Below are positions 15,600 through 23,736 of a stretch of DNA of 24,926 nucleotides, piece by piece (the stretch's first letter is position 1; every line of letters begins with the position of its first letter). The stretch is from Bacillota bacterium (GTDB taxonomy: Bacteria > Bacillota > Clostridia > Acetivibrionales > DSM-1351), in assembly GCA_023443515.1 (NCBI GenBank), contig JAEZUC010000007.1, positions 1 to 24,926 of the forward strand, in the 5' to 3' direction. The position numbers were made by a program, and so were the translations under genes. The notes under the pieces were generated by a model that made no database searches, was not told the DNA's origin, and was given only the letters and a program-made list of their open reading frames with translations.

Positions 15600-16736
15600 A
15601 TGAAAAAATTAACTATGATTGCGACAGGAGATATTATACTCGGGAAAGAGCCGGAACAATTTTTTTCCAGCGTAGATGCCGAGCTTATGAAAACAGATAT
15701 TGTGCTTGGACAGCTTGAAGTTCCATACAGTGACAGAGCGCCCGAGCTTGCAGATTTAGAACGCCAATTGAAGAATTTGACTCCTCTGTCGGGAAGATTT
15801 GATGTTCTTTCCTTGGCGGGAAACCATATTTATGATGCAAAAGACATCGGTGTGAGGGATACCCTGGGTTGGCTTGAGGAAAACAAGGTGTCTTACACCG
15901 GAGCCGGATTGAACATCAAACATGCGAAAAGACCTGCTATTGTTGAAAAAGAAGGGGTACGGCTGGGCGTTCTCAGTTACAACTGTACCGGACCTAAGGT
16001 TATGTCGGCGACTGACACAAAGCCCGGATGCGCCTATGTAGATATTGTAACACATTATGAACTGGGGGATGTAGCTAACCCGGGAGGAAATCCGACTAAA
16101 ATCTATACATACCCTGAACCGGAATCATTTAACAGCATGTTAGAAGATATACGTGAATTGCGTAAACAATGCGATGTTCTGGCTGTGTATCTGCATAAAG
16201 GAATTGTACATAAGCCTATCAAACTGGCTGACTATGAACAAGTGGTATCGTATGCAGCCATTGATGCCGGAGCGGATGTGATTTTTAGCTCACATTCACA
16301 TATATTGCACGGTATTGAAGTGTATAAGGGAAAAACGATTTATCATGGACTAAACAATTTTATTGCATGGGTTCCTTCATTAAGCCCAAACTTCAGAGCT
16401 AAGAAAGGAGTCCGAAACGAGGTTTTTGATCCCGAACAATGGGCTCGCAAGAGAATAGACATGTTTGGCTTTGTGCCGGACCCGGAATATCCCACTTACC
16501 CATTCCACCCGGAATCAATATATACAATCATGGCTAAATGTATAATTGAAGACGGTAAGATTAAACAGACCCGCTTTATTCCAATGATCGTGAACAAAGC
16601 AGGAGTGCCCGTGGTGGTAACCCGGAAGACCGGAGGAGAAGAGGTTTTGAATTACATGGTTAAAATAACATCCGGAGCAAATTTGAATGCCATCTTTGAA
16701 TGGGATGAGGATGAAATAGTTATAGGATACAGGTGA
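15600..16736 (+). CDS. CapA family metallophosphoesterase-like protein
   Basis: A 378-residue member of the CapA/PgsA family, which has a calcineurin-like two-metal phosphoesterase fold. Metal-site motifs visible: GD (10-11), Glu40 (GQLEVP), GNH-IYD (74-79), His199 (YLHKGI) and the SSHSHILHGIE segment (230-240). The founding members support poly-gamma-glutamate capsule synthesis, but those are membrane-anchored. This one has no signal peptide or membrane helix, and no capBC genes are nearby, so a soluble intracellular hydrolase role, perhaps on a phosphorylated or amide substrate of this locus, is more likely (inference). An ATG at 15585 gives five extra residues, but it contains the GGAG ribosome site at 15587-15590 that serves the ATG at 15600. 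It is separated from the ATPase by 138 bp holding a palindrome, and is 4 bp from the LacI-type gene. Confidence 0.82.
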   Translation: MKKLTMIATGDIILGKEPEQFFSSVDAELMKTDIVLGQLEVPYSDRAPELADLERQLKNLTPLSGRFDVLSLAGNHIYDAKDIGVRDTLGWLEENKVSYTGAGLNIKHAKRPAIVEKEGVRLGVLSYNCTGPKVMSATDTKPGCAYVDIVTHYELGDVANPGGNPTKIYTYPEPESFNSMLEDIRELRKQCDVLAVYLHKGIVHKPIKLADYEQVVSYAAIDAGADVIFSSHSHILHGIEVYKGKTIYHGLNNFIAWVPSLSPNFRAKKGVRNEVFDPEQWARKRIDMFGFVPDPEYPTYPFHPESIYTIMAKCIIEDGKIKQTRFIPMIVNKAGVPVVVTRKTGGEEVLNYMVKITSGANLNAIFEWDEDEIVIGYR

Positions 16737-16740
16737 TATT

Positions 16741-17769
16741 ATGGTAAGTATTTATGATATAGCGAATGCTGTGGGGGTCTCAGCCAGTACAGTATCTTTT
16801 GTACTCAATGGAAGAGCTGAAAAAATGAGGATTTCCAAGGCGAAACAAAAAATGATACTGGAAGCTGCCAACCAGATGGGATATATCCCGAATATGACAG
16901 CTCGAAAATTAAGTTTACGTAATATCCAACATATGCCTGAGATTGCACTATGTTGGTCGCCTGCGCAGCATTCACAGTTTCTGAATACTTTTATCGATAT
17001 GCTTCAGGATATGACCTTTAGCGGAGAGGTAAGGGAAATGCGGTTTACAATACTGCCATATAAAAATGGTGAGCTGGAAAAAATGGAATCTGTTTTGTCG
17101 GCGAACTATTACAATGGCATTATTGTACCGCCTGTATCCAAAGAAGATATTGAGTTTTTGACCAATACAAGCATTCAGGTTCCGACAGTACTCCTATATG
17201 GTGACATTCCCCAATATCATCAGGTATCGGTGGACAATTTAAAGATAGGAACGGATATTGCCACTATTTTTAGCAGACATGGTCATAAATCTGTAGGAGT
17301 CATGCAGCCTGCGTACAAATATTCAAGTATTACCATAGAACAAAGAATTTCAGGCTTTATGGAAGCATGCAGTAGTTTGGGAATGGAATCCAAAATGATT
17401 ACCAGCGGATTGGATTCACCTTCAGCAAATAGAGTTGAAGAAGGAAAGATTGCTGCTAAAAAGATGATAGTGGAAAATAACCTTCCTTCGGCTATTTATA
17501 TCCAAAACGACTCATTTGCACTGGGAGCACTCTCAGTATTCTGCGAACATGGAATCCGTATTCCGGAAGATATGGAGATAATAGTTTACGGTAACAATGA
17601 TTCATTGGAGATTCATCATCCATCTGTCACAACTGTGAATTATCCGACAGAAGAGATTGCGAGAACATGTATCACGCTAATGGCCAATTCATTAGACATG
17701 CCCGGTACAGCACCGATACGCAAAATTATTGATACACCATTTGTGTTTCGTGAGAGTTGCCCGCTTTAA
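16741..17769 (+). CDS. LacI/GalR family transcriptional regulator
   Basis: A 342-residue repressor-type protein. Residues 2-22 form the DNA-binding helix-turn-helix (SIYDIANAVGVSASTVSFVL), continuing with NGRAEKMRISKAKQ and the hinge helix TARKLSL, whose leucine normally wedges into a central CpG step. From about residue 65 on is a periplasmic-binding-protein-like sensor domain ending in TVNYPTEEIARTC, a family hallmark. It starts 4 bp after the CapA-like stop, using the AGGTGA that overlaps that stop, so it is probably translationally coupled. The CG-centred palindromes at 8768 and 8808 are its likely operators, which would give induction of the locus when its ligand is imported. The ligand is unknown; most relatives sense sugars or nucleosides. 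Confidence 0.92.
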   Translation: MVSIYDIANAVGVSASTVSFVLNGRAEKMRISKAKQKMILEAANQMGYIPNMTARKLSLRNIQHMPEIALCWSPAQHSQFLNTFIDMLQDMTFSGEVREMRFTILPYKNGELEKMESVLSANYYNGIIVPPVSKEDIEFLTNTSIQVPTVLLYGDIPQYHQVSVDNLKIGTDIATIFSRHGHKSVGVMQPAYKYSSITIEQRISGFMEACSSLGMESKMITSGLDSPSANRVEEGKIAAKKMIVENNLPSAIYIQNDSFALGALSVFCEHGIRIPEDMEIIVYGNNDSLEIHHPSVTTVNYPTEEIARTCITLMANSLDMPGTAPIRKIIDTPFVFRESCPL

Positions 17770-17780
17770 TAACGGGCAAC
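17756..17780 (+). terminator. weak hairpin overlapping the LacI-type gene stop
   Basis: GTTGCCCG (17756-17763) and CGGGCAAC (17773-17780) form a perfect 8-bp stem with a 9-base loop spanning the TAA stop. No T-tract follows, so termination would be inefficient. Confidence 0.45.
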
Positions 17781-17888
17781 ATGCCATTTCATAAGAACTA
17801 TTTTTATTCCTAATATTAAATTATTAAAAATAGGAACTACTGTTTCTGTCATCGTGCTTTTGCCTTGGTGGCGAAGAATTCTTTTCCT

Positions 17889-17918
17889 GCCGAAGGAGGT
17901 ATGCTTTCGGCTTTTTTT
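17889..17918 (+). terminator. intrinsic terminator or attenuator ahead of the MFS gene
   Basis: GCCGAA (17889-17894) and TTCGGC (17906-17911) form a stem followed by seven T residues. The loop contains GGAGG. It lies 50 bp before the MFS start. The leader upstream also holds an AT-rich inverted repeat, CTATTTTTA / TAAAAATAG (17798-17806, 17825-17833), and the 10-bp palindrome AAGAATTCTT (17875-17884). It may end the LacI transcript or attenuate read-through into the transporter gene. Confidence 0.7.
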
Positions 17919-17968
17919 GCTTGCTCAAATAATAAATAGACAGCGTAAGGAGGTACAAATAATTAAAT

Positions 17969-19186
17969 ATGAATAATGACAATGATATAATTGAACAGGA
18001 AGAAGCAAGTACCGTTGAAAGTGAAAAGCTGTGGACGGTGCCATATATAACATTAATAAGTTTGGGAACTTTTATCGGCATCAGCTTTTACATGGTTATG
18101 CCCCTTCTAACGAAATATGCAGTAAAACTGGGGTCATCACTTTCTATTGCCGGTGTCATAGTAGGCATGTTTTCTTTTGTAGCGTTGTTTGCAAGACCTG
18201 TTTCCGGCATTATTTCTGACCGGTTGAACAAAAAGGTAGTATTTATTGTCTCAACAGCATTAATAGGTATGTCCCTTTTAGGATACACCATTTCTACAAA
18301 TGTATCTTTACTGATTTTCTTTCGTGTTACCCATGCCCTGGCTTTTTCTGTTAACGGAATAGTCAATCTTGCCCTGGTATCGAAGTTTATTCCAAGGAAG
18401 AGGATAGGCGAAGGTATTGGGTATTTTGGCCTTGGTCAAATTATTGCCACCGCAGTAGGGCCAACTCTTGGGTTGTACATAGGAGAAAAATACGGTATAT
18501 CGGTTTCGTTTATGATTGCAGGAATGATTATGATTTTTGTATCTGCATTAATGTTCGCGTTGCCGAATACTAAGCAAATAGTGCAAAGCTTTGAAAAACA
18601 AAAGAAAAAGCTTTGTCTCTCAGATTTTATTGCGATTAATGTATTACCTTATGCGTTTTTTGGGGCGGTTTTTTCTATGCTCAATGGTGTGATAGGTTCA
18701 TACCTGGTTCTCCTTGGAGACGAAAGGGGAATACAAAATATAAGCTTATACTTCACCGTCAATGCTGTCAGCCTGATTCTTGTCAGAACCTTTGCAGGCA
18801 AGATATATGATAAATATGGGCTTTCCACTGTGATTATCCCGTCATTCATTCTTGCATTTGCAGCCTCTATGTTCATCGGGTATGCTCAAACATTGACGAT
18901 TATTTTGGTAGCATCAGCATTAAAGGCTTTTGCTCAGGGTTCGGGGCAGCCTACGATTCAGGCCGAATGTATAAAAATGCTTCCGGAAGAAAAAAGCGGG
19001 GTTGCCACAAGTACATACTACATAGGTGCAGACCTTGGACAGGGGATAGGACCTATGCTGGCGGGAGTTATAGCATCAACATGGAACTATAAAGTTATGT
19101 TTGTAGCGTGTGCTGTTGTATTTTTAGTATCACTGGTTTTTTACCTCTTATTTCAACATAAGAAAAAGCCGTATCTGACGGCTTGA
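17969..19186 (+). CDS. MFS transporter (DHA1-type, 12 membrane segments)
   Basis: A 405-residue integral membrane protein with roughly twelve hydrophobic helices and the major facilitator motif A between helices 2 and 3 (FARPVSGIISDRLNKKVV). A second half-repeat begins near residue 210. The length and pattern fit the drug/metabolite efflux group, so it is likely to export a small molecule, but sugar or metabolite symport is not excluded. The short acidic N-terminus (DNDIIEQEEAS) is cytosolic. The AAGGAGG box is 15 bases from the ATG, longer than usual; no nearer start exists because the frame is closed at 17960. It follows the LacI-type gene after a terminator-like hairpin, so expression could be separate or attenuated. 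A short hairpin, AAGCCGT/ACGGCTT, spans its stop codon. Confidence 0.88.
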   Translation: MNNDNDIIEQEEASTVESEKLWTVPYITLISLGTFIGISFYMVMPLLTKYAVKLGSSLSIAGVIVGMFSFVALFARPVSGIISDRLNKKVVFIVSTALIGMSLLGYTISTNVSLLIFFRVTHALAFSVNGIVNLALVSKFIPRKRIGEGIGYFGLGQIIATAVGPTLGLYIGEKYGISVSFMIAGMIMIFVSALMFALPNTKQIVQSFEKQKKKLCLSDFIAINVLPYAFFGAVFSMLNGVIGSYLVLLGDERGIQNISLYFTVNAVSLILVRTFAGKIYDKYGLSTVIIPSFILAFAASMFIGYAQTLTIILVASALKAFAQGSGQPTIQAECIKMLPEEKSGVATSTYYIGADLGQGIGPMLAGVIASTWNYKVMFVACAVVFLVSLVFYLLFQHKKKPYLTA

Positions 19187-19215
19187 TAATCCCGATTATT
19201 CTCATTAAATATATA

Positions 19216-19246
19216 TTGACTCTCACATTATGGTACACTTTATACT
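19216..19246 (+). promoter_or_regulatory. MerR-type promoter with 19-bp spacer
   Basis: TTGACT (19216-19221) and TATACT (19241-19246) are separated by exactly 19 bp, the elongated spacing that MerR family activators correct by twisting DNA. It lies 42 bp upstream of the MerR gene, so autoregulation is likely. Confidence 0.75.
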
Positions 19247-19287
19247 ATAAATGAGCTCAAGATAACACACATATGTGAGGTGTAATA

Positions 19288-20109
19288 ATGTTAAGAATAG
19301 GTGATTTTTCAAGGCTATCAAGGATTAGTATACGAATGCTCCGGCACTACGATGAATTGGGATTATTAGTACCCATAAGTACAGATTACTATACAAGCTA
19401 CCGCTACTACAGTGAGGAACAGCTGCTGATTGCATCCCGGATTACGGCACTCAAGGAAATGGGCTTCAGTCTTGCAACAATTTCAGAGATATTGAAAAAC
19501 TATAATAATCCTAAAGCATTGTCGGAGTTTTTGACAATAAAACAGGCTGAAGTGCAGGCACAAGCCGAAGAAATCAGCCAGCGGTTACTTCTCCTTGAAA
19601 CAGCCATAATGAGGTTAAGAAAGGATGATAACGCTATGAATTATAATGTTATATTAAAAACATTACCTGAAAGATATGTTGCGAGTGTAAGAAAAATAAT
19701 ACCTTCCTATAATCAAGAGGGGATATTATGGAATTTTCTCATGACGGAAACGGCACCAATTGTTAATCTTCAACAGGCTTGCTGTGGCGCAAGTCTTGCT
19801 GTTTTCCATGATGAAGGCTTTAAGGAAAACGATGTAGATGTAGAAATACAGATGCCGATAAAAGGACAGTATCAGAATACTGAAAATGTGGTATTTAAAA
19901 CAGTTCCGGCAGTGGAATTTGCCTCAGCAACTTATAAAGGCAGCTATGATCAAATTACGGCAGTAAATCAGGCTGTTGCCGATTGGGTAAACGATAATGG
20001 TTATGACTTCAATGGTGCAATGTTTTGTATTTACCATGTCAGTCCTGCACAAACAAATAATCCTGACGAATTGGTAACCGAAGTTTGCTATCCTGTAAAA
20101 AAGAAATAA
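19288..20109 (+). CDS. MerR family regulator with GyrI-like effector-binding domain
   Basis: A 273-residue regulator. Residues 2-70 are the winged helix domain (RIGDFSRLSRISIRMLRHYD, then GLLVPISTDYYTSYRYYSEEQ), with the classic R-LRHYDELGLL motif. Residues ~78-112 form the dimerising coiled coil. Residues ~118-273 resemble the GyrI/BmrR-type small-molecule-binding module (ERYVASVRKIIPSYN near its start, and a LVTEVCYPVKK end strand). Proteins of this build sense hydrophobic or cationic drugs and usually induce efflux. The MFS gene lies immediately upstream in the same direction, but the 19-bp-spacer promoter drives only the regulator itself, so regulation of the transporter is uncertain. GAGGTG supports the ATG. 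A strong terminator follows. Confidence 0.9.
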   Translation: MLRIGDFSRLSRISIRMLRHYDELGLLVPISTDYYTSYRYYSEEQLLIASRITALKEMGFSLATISEILKNYNNPKALSEFLTIKQAEVQAQAEEISQRLLLLETAIMRLRKDDNAMNYNVILKTLPERYVASVRKIIPSYNQEGILWNFLMTETAPIVNLQQACCGASLAVFHDEGFKENDVDVEIQMPIKGQYQNTENVVFKTVPAVEFASATYKGSYDQITAVNQAVADWVNDNGYDFNGAMFCIYHVSPAQTNNPDELVTEVCYPVKKK

Positions 20110-20125
20110 TATAAACTTTAACACG

Positions 20126-20155
20126 AAACGCCGTCCCATAAAAGGACGGCGTTTT
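20126..20155 (+). terminator. strong rho-independent terminator
   Basis: An 11-bp perfect stem AAACGCCGTCC / GGACGGCGTTT with a 7-base loop ends in TTTT. The A-run on the 5' side would allow some function on the other strand too. Confidence 0.92.
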
Positions 20156-20189
20156 ATCGTATTGTTTTACTAAAAAAAATGATTTTAAA

Positions 20190-20218
20190 TCGACAAATAT
20201 AGTATTTTGTGGTAAACT
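20190..20218 (+). promoter_or_regulatory. promoter of the LytTR two-component operon
   Basis: TCGACA (20190-20195) and TAAACT (20213-20218) are 17 bp apart, each one or two bases from consensus, 34 bp before the response regulator start. Confidence 0.6.
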
Positions 20219-20252
20219 AGGTCGAAAAATAAAGTTTGTAGGGGGAAAAAAC

Positions 20253-20972
20253 TTGCTTCGCATTGCAATTTGTGATGATATGAATGAGGACAGAGATTAT
20301 CTAAAATATGTGCTGGCAACATTTATGCATTCAAAAAAATATGAAATAGAAATAAAGGAATACTATGATGGTATGGAGCTTTTGGCAGAGAAGGCCGAAG
20401 TGCTTACTAGCTTTAACCTTTTTTTTCTTGACATATTTATGGGGCACTCTAACGGCATGGAAGTCGCCAAAGCTCTGCGCTGCAAGGACATATCTGCACC
20501 GATTGTCTTTCTTACCACCTCTCCGGACTATGCGGTGGATAGCTACGATGTAGAGGCACTTTCCTATTTGGTTAAACCCTTTGAACCGCAAAAGCTGAAC
20601 ACAGCTTTGGAACGATTTCTCAAAGGTTACCGACCCAAGAGTGTTTTTATTGCAGGGAGGCTATTTGTTCTTGATGACATTGTCTTTGCCGAAAGTAATT
20701 TAAAGAGAGTACATATCCACTTTAAGGATGGTACAAAAGTAGAGCTGAGAGAGAAGTTGGACACCCTTGAGGAACAAATCTCAGACAAACATTTTATACG
20801 TTGTCACCAGAGCTATTTTGTTAATTTAAATTATGTAAAGAGGATTGAAAACGAAACTTTTATCACTACATTAAACACGCCTGTTCTCATACGGAAAAGA
20901 GATTTCCCTGAAATACGTAAACGGTATTACGATTATCTGAAAGCTATTACGGGAATCGGAGCGTGCCTATGA
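20253..20972 (+). CDS. LytTR family response regulator (AgrA/VirR-like)
   Basis: A 239-residue DNA-binding response regulator. Residues 1-125 are a receiver domain: acidic pair Asp8-Asp9, phospho-acceptor Asp60 (LFFLDIFMG), threonine switch in IVFLTTS and the conserved lysine in LVKPFEP. Residues ~135-235 form a LytTR domain (IVFAESNLKRVHIHFKDG, FIRCHQSYFVNLNYVKRI), which binds paired direct repeats rather than palindromes. Translation begins at a TTG, supported by AGGGGG seven bases upstream and no nearby ATG. The stop overlaps the kinase start as ATGA, so the pair is coupled. A matching double site lies just past the operon, at 22356-22389, upstream of the protease gene, which is thus the predicted target. 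Confidence 0.93.
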   Translation: MLRIAICDDMNEDRDYLKYVLATFMHSKKYEIEIKEYYDGMELLAEKAEVLTSFNLFFLDIFMGHSNGMEVAKALRCKDISAPIVFLTTSPDYAVDSYDVEALSYLVKPFEPQKLNTALERFLKGYRPKSVFIAGRLFVLDDIVFAESNLKRVHIHFKDGTKVELREKLDTLEEQISDKHFIRCHQSYFVNLNYVKRIENETFITTLNTPVLIRKRDFPEIRKRYYDYLKAITGIGACL

Positions 20973-22276
20973 ACAGTATTTTCCCTGATATCTTGCGTGC
21001 AGTAGTATCAGAAGTTATGGTTTTACTGCTGATGCTTACCCTGTCTAAACCCAAGTATGGAAAAAAAGTTATGACTATTGCTATTATAGCGATGTTACTA
21101 ATAGATCTTTTATCAAGCGTTTACTTTTATGTTCATAGTGACTATACCGCGCTGGCGAAGTTTGACATAGTACTGGTAATTTTTATTTGTATTATTGGCA
21201 AGTTTCTTGTAAAGGATAGTATTATGGAGTGGTGTTTTAATTTCATAACGGCAATAAATGTATTTTTAGCTGTTATGGTATTGAGCTATATGCTTGGAAA
21301 ATACTTTCCATACCCCCAATATGCCAATTCTGTGCTTCGATTTTTCTTTTTCGGGTTGGTTATTTTACTGATGCACCGCTATATCCACAGACTATATAGA
21401 CAGACAGTTGAGCGCTGGAACATATTTTTTCTTGTTGTGACAGCTCTGCTTGTAAACTTTTTTTACTATATTATTGTAAGTGAGGATATTAAAACAACGC
21501 TAAACGAAAGGTTTATTCCTTTATTTTTATTAATAATTCTGGGGGTAGTCATTTATATTACTATTTTCCATTCCATCCAATCCATCTCATCGGAATATAA
21601 GCTCCGAGAGGAAAATATCAGGATTCAGATGCAGCAGGAGCTGATAAGGGTGTCTATGGAGGCTATGGAGACTCAGGTAGAGCTGACACAAAATGAGTAC
21701 CGTTCAGCACTGAACAATATGGAGCAGGTGCGTAGATTGCGTCATGACTTAAAGCATCATCTATCGATAGTCTACACTATGTTGGTAAAAAACGATACAG
21801 ATGGAGCGCTGGACTATATCGGCAAAATAACTGAGGAGCTTCCGCATAAAACTCTCAGTGACAAAAACCTTATCACCGAGAGTTTTATGAGTAAATACAG
21901 TACATTGTGTGAAAGAGATGGAATTGTATTTACTTCTGACATTCAGTATGATGAGGATCGGATACCAAATAAGACACAGCTTGGCTTGATTTTGGGCAAC
22001 GCTTTGCAAAATGCCTATGAGGCTGCATTGACTGCTGGTGAGAATAACCGACGTATTTCCGTCGCCTGCAGGCAATTGCATGACAATTTGCTGGTGGTAG
22101 TGAAGAACGGTTATGATGGAAGGCTGAACCCGGGCTATAAAACAAAAAAAGCAGGAAACCTGCATGGCTTTGGGCTTTTAAGCATACAAAAAGCCGCTGA
22201 ACAATATGGTGGTTATGTTGAGATTGATCATACCAACAGTGAATTTACGTTGACAGTGGGACTTACTGTTGATTAA
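20969..22276 (+). CDS. AgrC-like sensor histidine kinase (LytTR partner)
   Basis: A 435-residue membrane kinase. The N-terminal ~205 residues hold six to seven hydrophobic segments with very short loops, as in AgrC/ComD-type peptide sensors. A coiled coil (~205-255) leads to the H-box RHDLKHHLS with phosphorylated His259. The ATPase domain has the N-box LGLILGNALQNAYEAA and G-box HGFGLLSI; it is the shorter HATPase_c_5 type. ATG at 20969 is preferred over an in-frame GTG at 20963, because GGAG (20958-20961) is 7 bases from the ATG but 1 from the GTG. AgrC-like kinases usually detect a secreted peptide, but no agrB- or agrD-like gene is in this window, so the cue is unknown. A terminator closes the operon. 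Confidence 0.9.
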   Translation: MNSIFPDILRAVVSEVMVLLLMLTLSKPKYGKKVMTIAIIAMLLIDLLSSVYFYVHSDYTALAKFDIVLVIFICIIGKFLVKDSIMEWCFNFITAINVFLAVMVLSYMLGKYFPYPQYANSVLRFFFFGLVILLMHRYIHRLYRQTVERWNIFFLVVTALLVNFFYYIIVSEDIKTTLNERFIPLFLLIILGVVIYITIFHSIQSISSEYKLREENIRIQMQQELIRVSMEAMETQVELTQNEYRSALNNMEQVRRLRHDLKHHLSIVYTMLVKNDTDGALDYIGKITEELPHKTLSDKNLITESFMSKYSTLCERDGIVFTSDIQYDEDRIPNKTQLGLILGNALQNAYEAALTAGENNRRISVACRQLHDNLLVVVKNGYDGRLNPGYKTKKAGNLHGFGLLSIQKAAEQYGGYVEIDHTNSEFTLTVGLTVD

Positions 22277-22299
22277 GCATACATATTTTTATTGAGATT

Positions 22300-22327
22300 G
22301 GAGTGAGCTTACGCTTGCTCCTTTTTT
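22300..22327 (+). terminator. terminator of the two-component operon
   Basis: GGAGTGAGC (22300-22308) pairs with GCTTGCTCC (22313-22321), a 9-bp stem with two G-U wobbles and a 4-base loop, followed by six T residues. Confidence 0.88.
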
Positions 22328-22355
22328 AATGTTTTGGGAATTTATTAGCTGAAAA

Positions 22356-22389
22356 TGTCGATTCTGCCTAAAAACCTGTCGATTCTGCC
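22356..22389 (+). promoter_or_regulatory. paired direct repeats, predicted LytTR response-regulator site
   Basis: TGTCGATTCTGCC occurs exactly twice, at 22356-22368 and 22377-22389, with start-to-start distance of 21 bp (two DNA turns). LytTR regulators such as AgrA and VirR bind ~9-bp direct repeats with this phasing. The second copy ends 7 bp before the -35 box of the protease promoter. Confidence 0.75.
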
Positions 22390-22396
22390 AAACGAG

Positions 22397-22425
22397 TTGT
22401 TTTCAAATTTGAAAAATTGTAAAGT
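22397..22425 (+). promoter_or_regulatory. promoter of the protease / secreted protein operon
   Basis: TTGTTT (22397-22402) and TAAAGT (22420-22425) with a 17-bp spacer, 45 bp before the start codon. Both boxes are weak, which fits dependence on the activator site just upstream. Confidence 0.55.
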
Positions 22426-22470
22426 AATTATGAAATTGTGACCCTAACAAATAAAAAAGAGGAGCGAGGT

Positions 22471-23736
22471 ATGAGAAAGGAATTTGCAGCAATCATGGCT
22501 GTATTTTTTATACTTTCAATGACTTGCAAAAATGTATCAGCAAAGCATTGGGCTGAATTGTATTTGAATGAGCTGTCCGCAGCAGATATCATGGAAAATG
22601 TTCGAAATCCTAATATTTACATAACAAGAGGGGAAACTGCAAAAAGCCTTGCCCGGCTATATGCTCAGACAGAACCTACTGTTATAGATAACAGTATTGA
22701 ATGGGCACAACGAAACGGAGTTATGAAAGGTACAAAAAGCAGTATAGAGGAAGACAGAAATATCACGAGGCAGGAAATGGCCACGGTTTTTTTACAATTT
22801 GTAAATCGCTTTTATGGGATACAAAAGTATAAGAAAGCTGTTTTTGAAGATCTTTCCCAAATTTCAGGCTGGGCAGTCGGTGGTGTGAGCTTTTGTGCTC
22901 AGTATAATATTATGGCGGGCAAAGAATATAAAAAATTTGCACCAAAAGAGAGTATCTCATACGGAGAATTTGCTGCAGCTATTTATAAATTGCGAGAGTA
23001 TCTATTATTGATCAAGCCTGTCCGTGTGGGGATAATAGATTCCGGGATAGCCAAAGCCGGTATAAATTATGAAAAAGGATACAATTTTATTTCAGGGACA
23101 TCGGATACTACTGATCATTCCGGGCATGGAACGGCTATTGCCAGTATAATATCTGAATATGCAAAAAAGGCTGAAATAATACCTTTAAAGGTTACCGGCG
23201 AAAACTTTATAACAACGGGGGACATTGTGGCTAAGGCAATAGTTGCAGCGGTTGATGATTATAGATGCGACATAATAAACCTTTCAAACGGACTTTCAGA
23301 TTCCGAAAGCTTAAAAAAGGCAGTAGATTATGCAGTTAATAAAGGTGTGATAATTATTTCGGCTGTAGGAAATCTCGGGGATACATATAAAAAGGAGAAG
23401 TATTATTATCCTGCAGCATATAAAAACGTAATAGGTGTTGGTGCAGTAGACAAAAACAAAATCGTATCAACATTTTCCCAAAGAAATGACAGCGTATATG
23501 TGGTGACAGATGGTGAGGATATTGCGGTAACGGATTTAAACGGAAACAAAAAAACGGTACGTGGCACGTCCTATTCAGCAGCATTAATTTCAGCATATGC
23601 AGCAAATAAAGGATACAGAAATTTATCTATGTTTATGGAGTATTTGAAAAACATGGCAATAGACAGGGGAACGCCTGGTTTTGATATGGATTATGGAAAT
23701 GGATATATAAATATTACAGAGGAGGCATGTCAATGA
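22471..23736 (+). CDS. S-layer-homology-domain subtilisin-like (S8) serine protease
   Basis: A 421-residue secreted protease. Residues 1-24 are a signal peptide cleaved near VSA-KHW. Residues ~25-180 hold three SLH-like repeats (HWAELYLNELSAADIM; ITRQEMATVFLQFVNRFYG; ISYGEFAAAIYKL), expected to tether it to cell-wall polymers. Residues ~183-400 are a compact subtilase: Asp190 (VGIIDSGI), His219 (DHSGHGTAIAS), oxyanion Asn301 (SAVGN) and Ser367 (RGTSYSAA). All catalytic residues are intact, and there is no obvious I9 propeptide, the SLH part taking its place. ATG 22471 with GAGGAG upstream is chosen over GTG 22438. The stop overlaps the next start (ATGA), so it is translated together with the large secreted protein, a possible substrate or partner. 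Predicted target of the LytTR system. Confidence 0.92.
   Translation: MRKEFAAIMAVFFILSMTCKNVSAKHWAELYLNELSAADIMENVRNPNIYITRGETAKSLARLYAQTEPTVIDNSIEWAQRNGVMKGTKSSIEEDRNITRQEMATVFLQFVNRFYGIQKYKKAVFEDLSQISGWAVGGVSFCAQYNIMAGKEYKKFAPKESISYGEFAAAIYKLREYLLLIKPVRVGIIDSGIAKAGINYEKGYNFISGTSDTTDHSGHGTAIASIISEYAKKAEIIPLKVTGENFITTGDIVAKAIVAAVDDYRCDIINLSNGLSDSESLKKAVDYAVNKGVIIISAVGNLGDTYKKEKYYYPAAYKNVIGVGAVDKNKIVSTFSQRNDSVYVVTDGEDIAVTDLNGNKKTVRGTSYSAALISAYAANKGYRNLSMFMEYLKNMAIDRGTPGFDMDYGNGYINITEEACQ

Noticed and set aside
15600..16736. Poly-gamma-glutamate capsule synthesis role for the CapA-like protein
   Set aside because: No capB/capC-like genes nearby, no membrane anchor, and it sits in an uptake locus.
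17901..17939. 12-codon leader peptide before the MFS gene
   Set aside because: The AGGAGG box is one base from the ATG, too close for normal initiation; mentioned only as part of the leader finding.
8934..19186. Staphylopine/opine-type metallophore system, suggested by family 5 receptor plus MFS exporter
   Set aside because: No opine synthase, nicotianamine synthase-like or racemase genes are present, and a LacI regulator would be atypical.
22438..22470. GTG start for the subtilase
   Set aside because: The 11 added residues are charged, precede the signal peptide and include the GAGGAG ribosome site.
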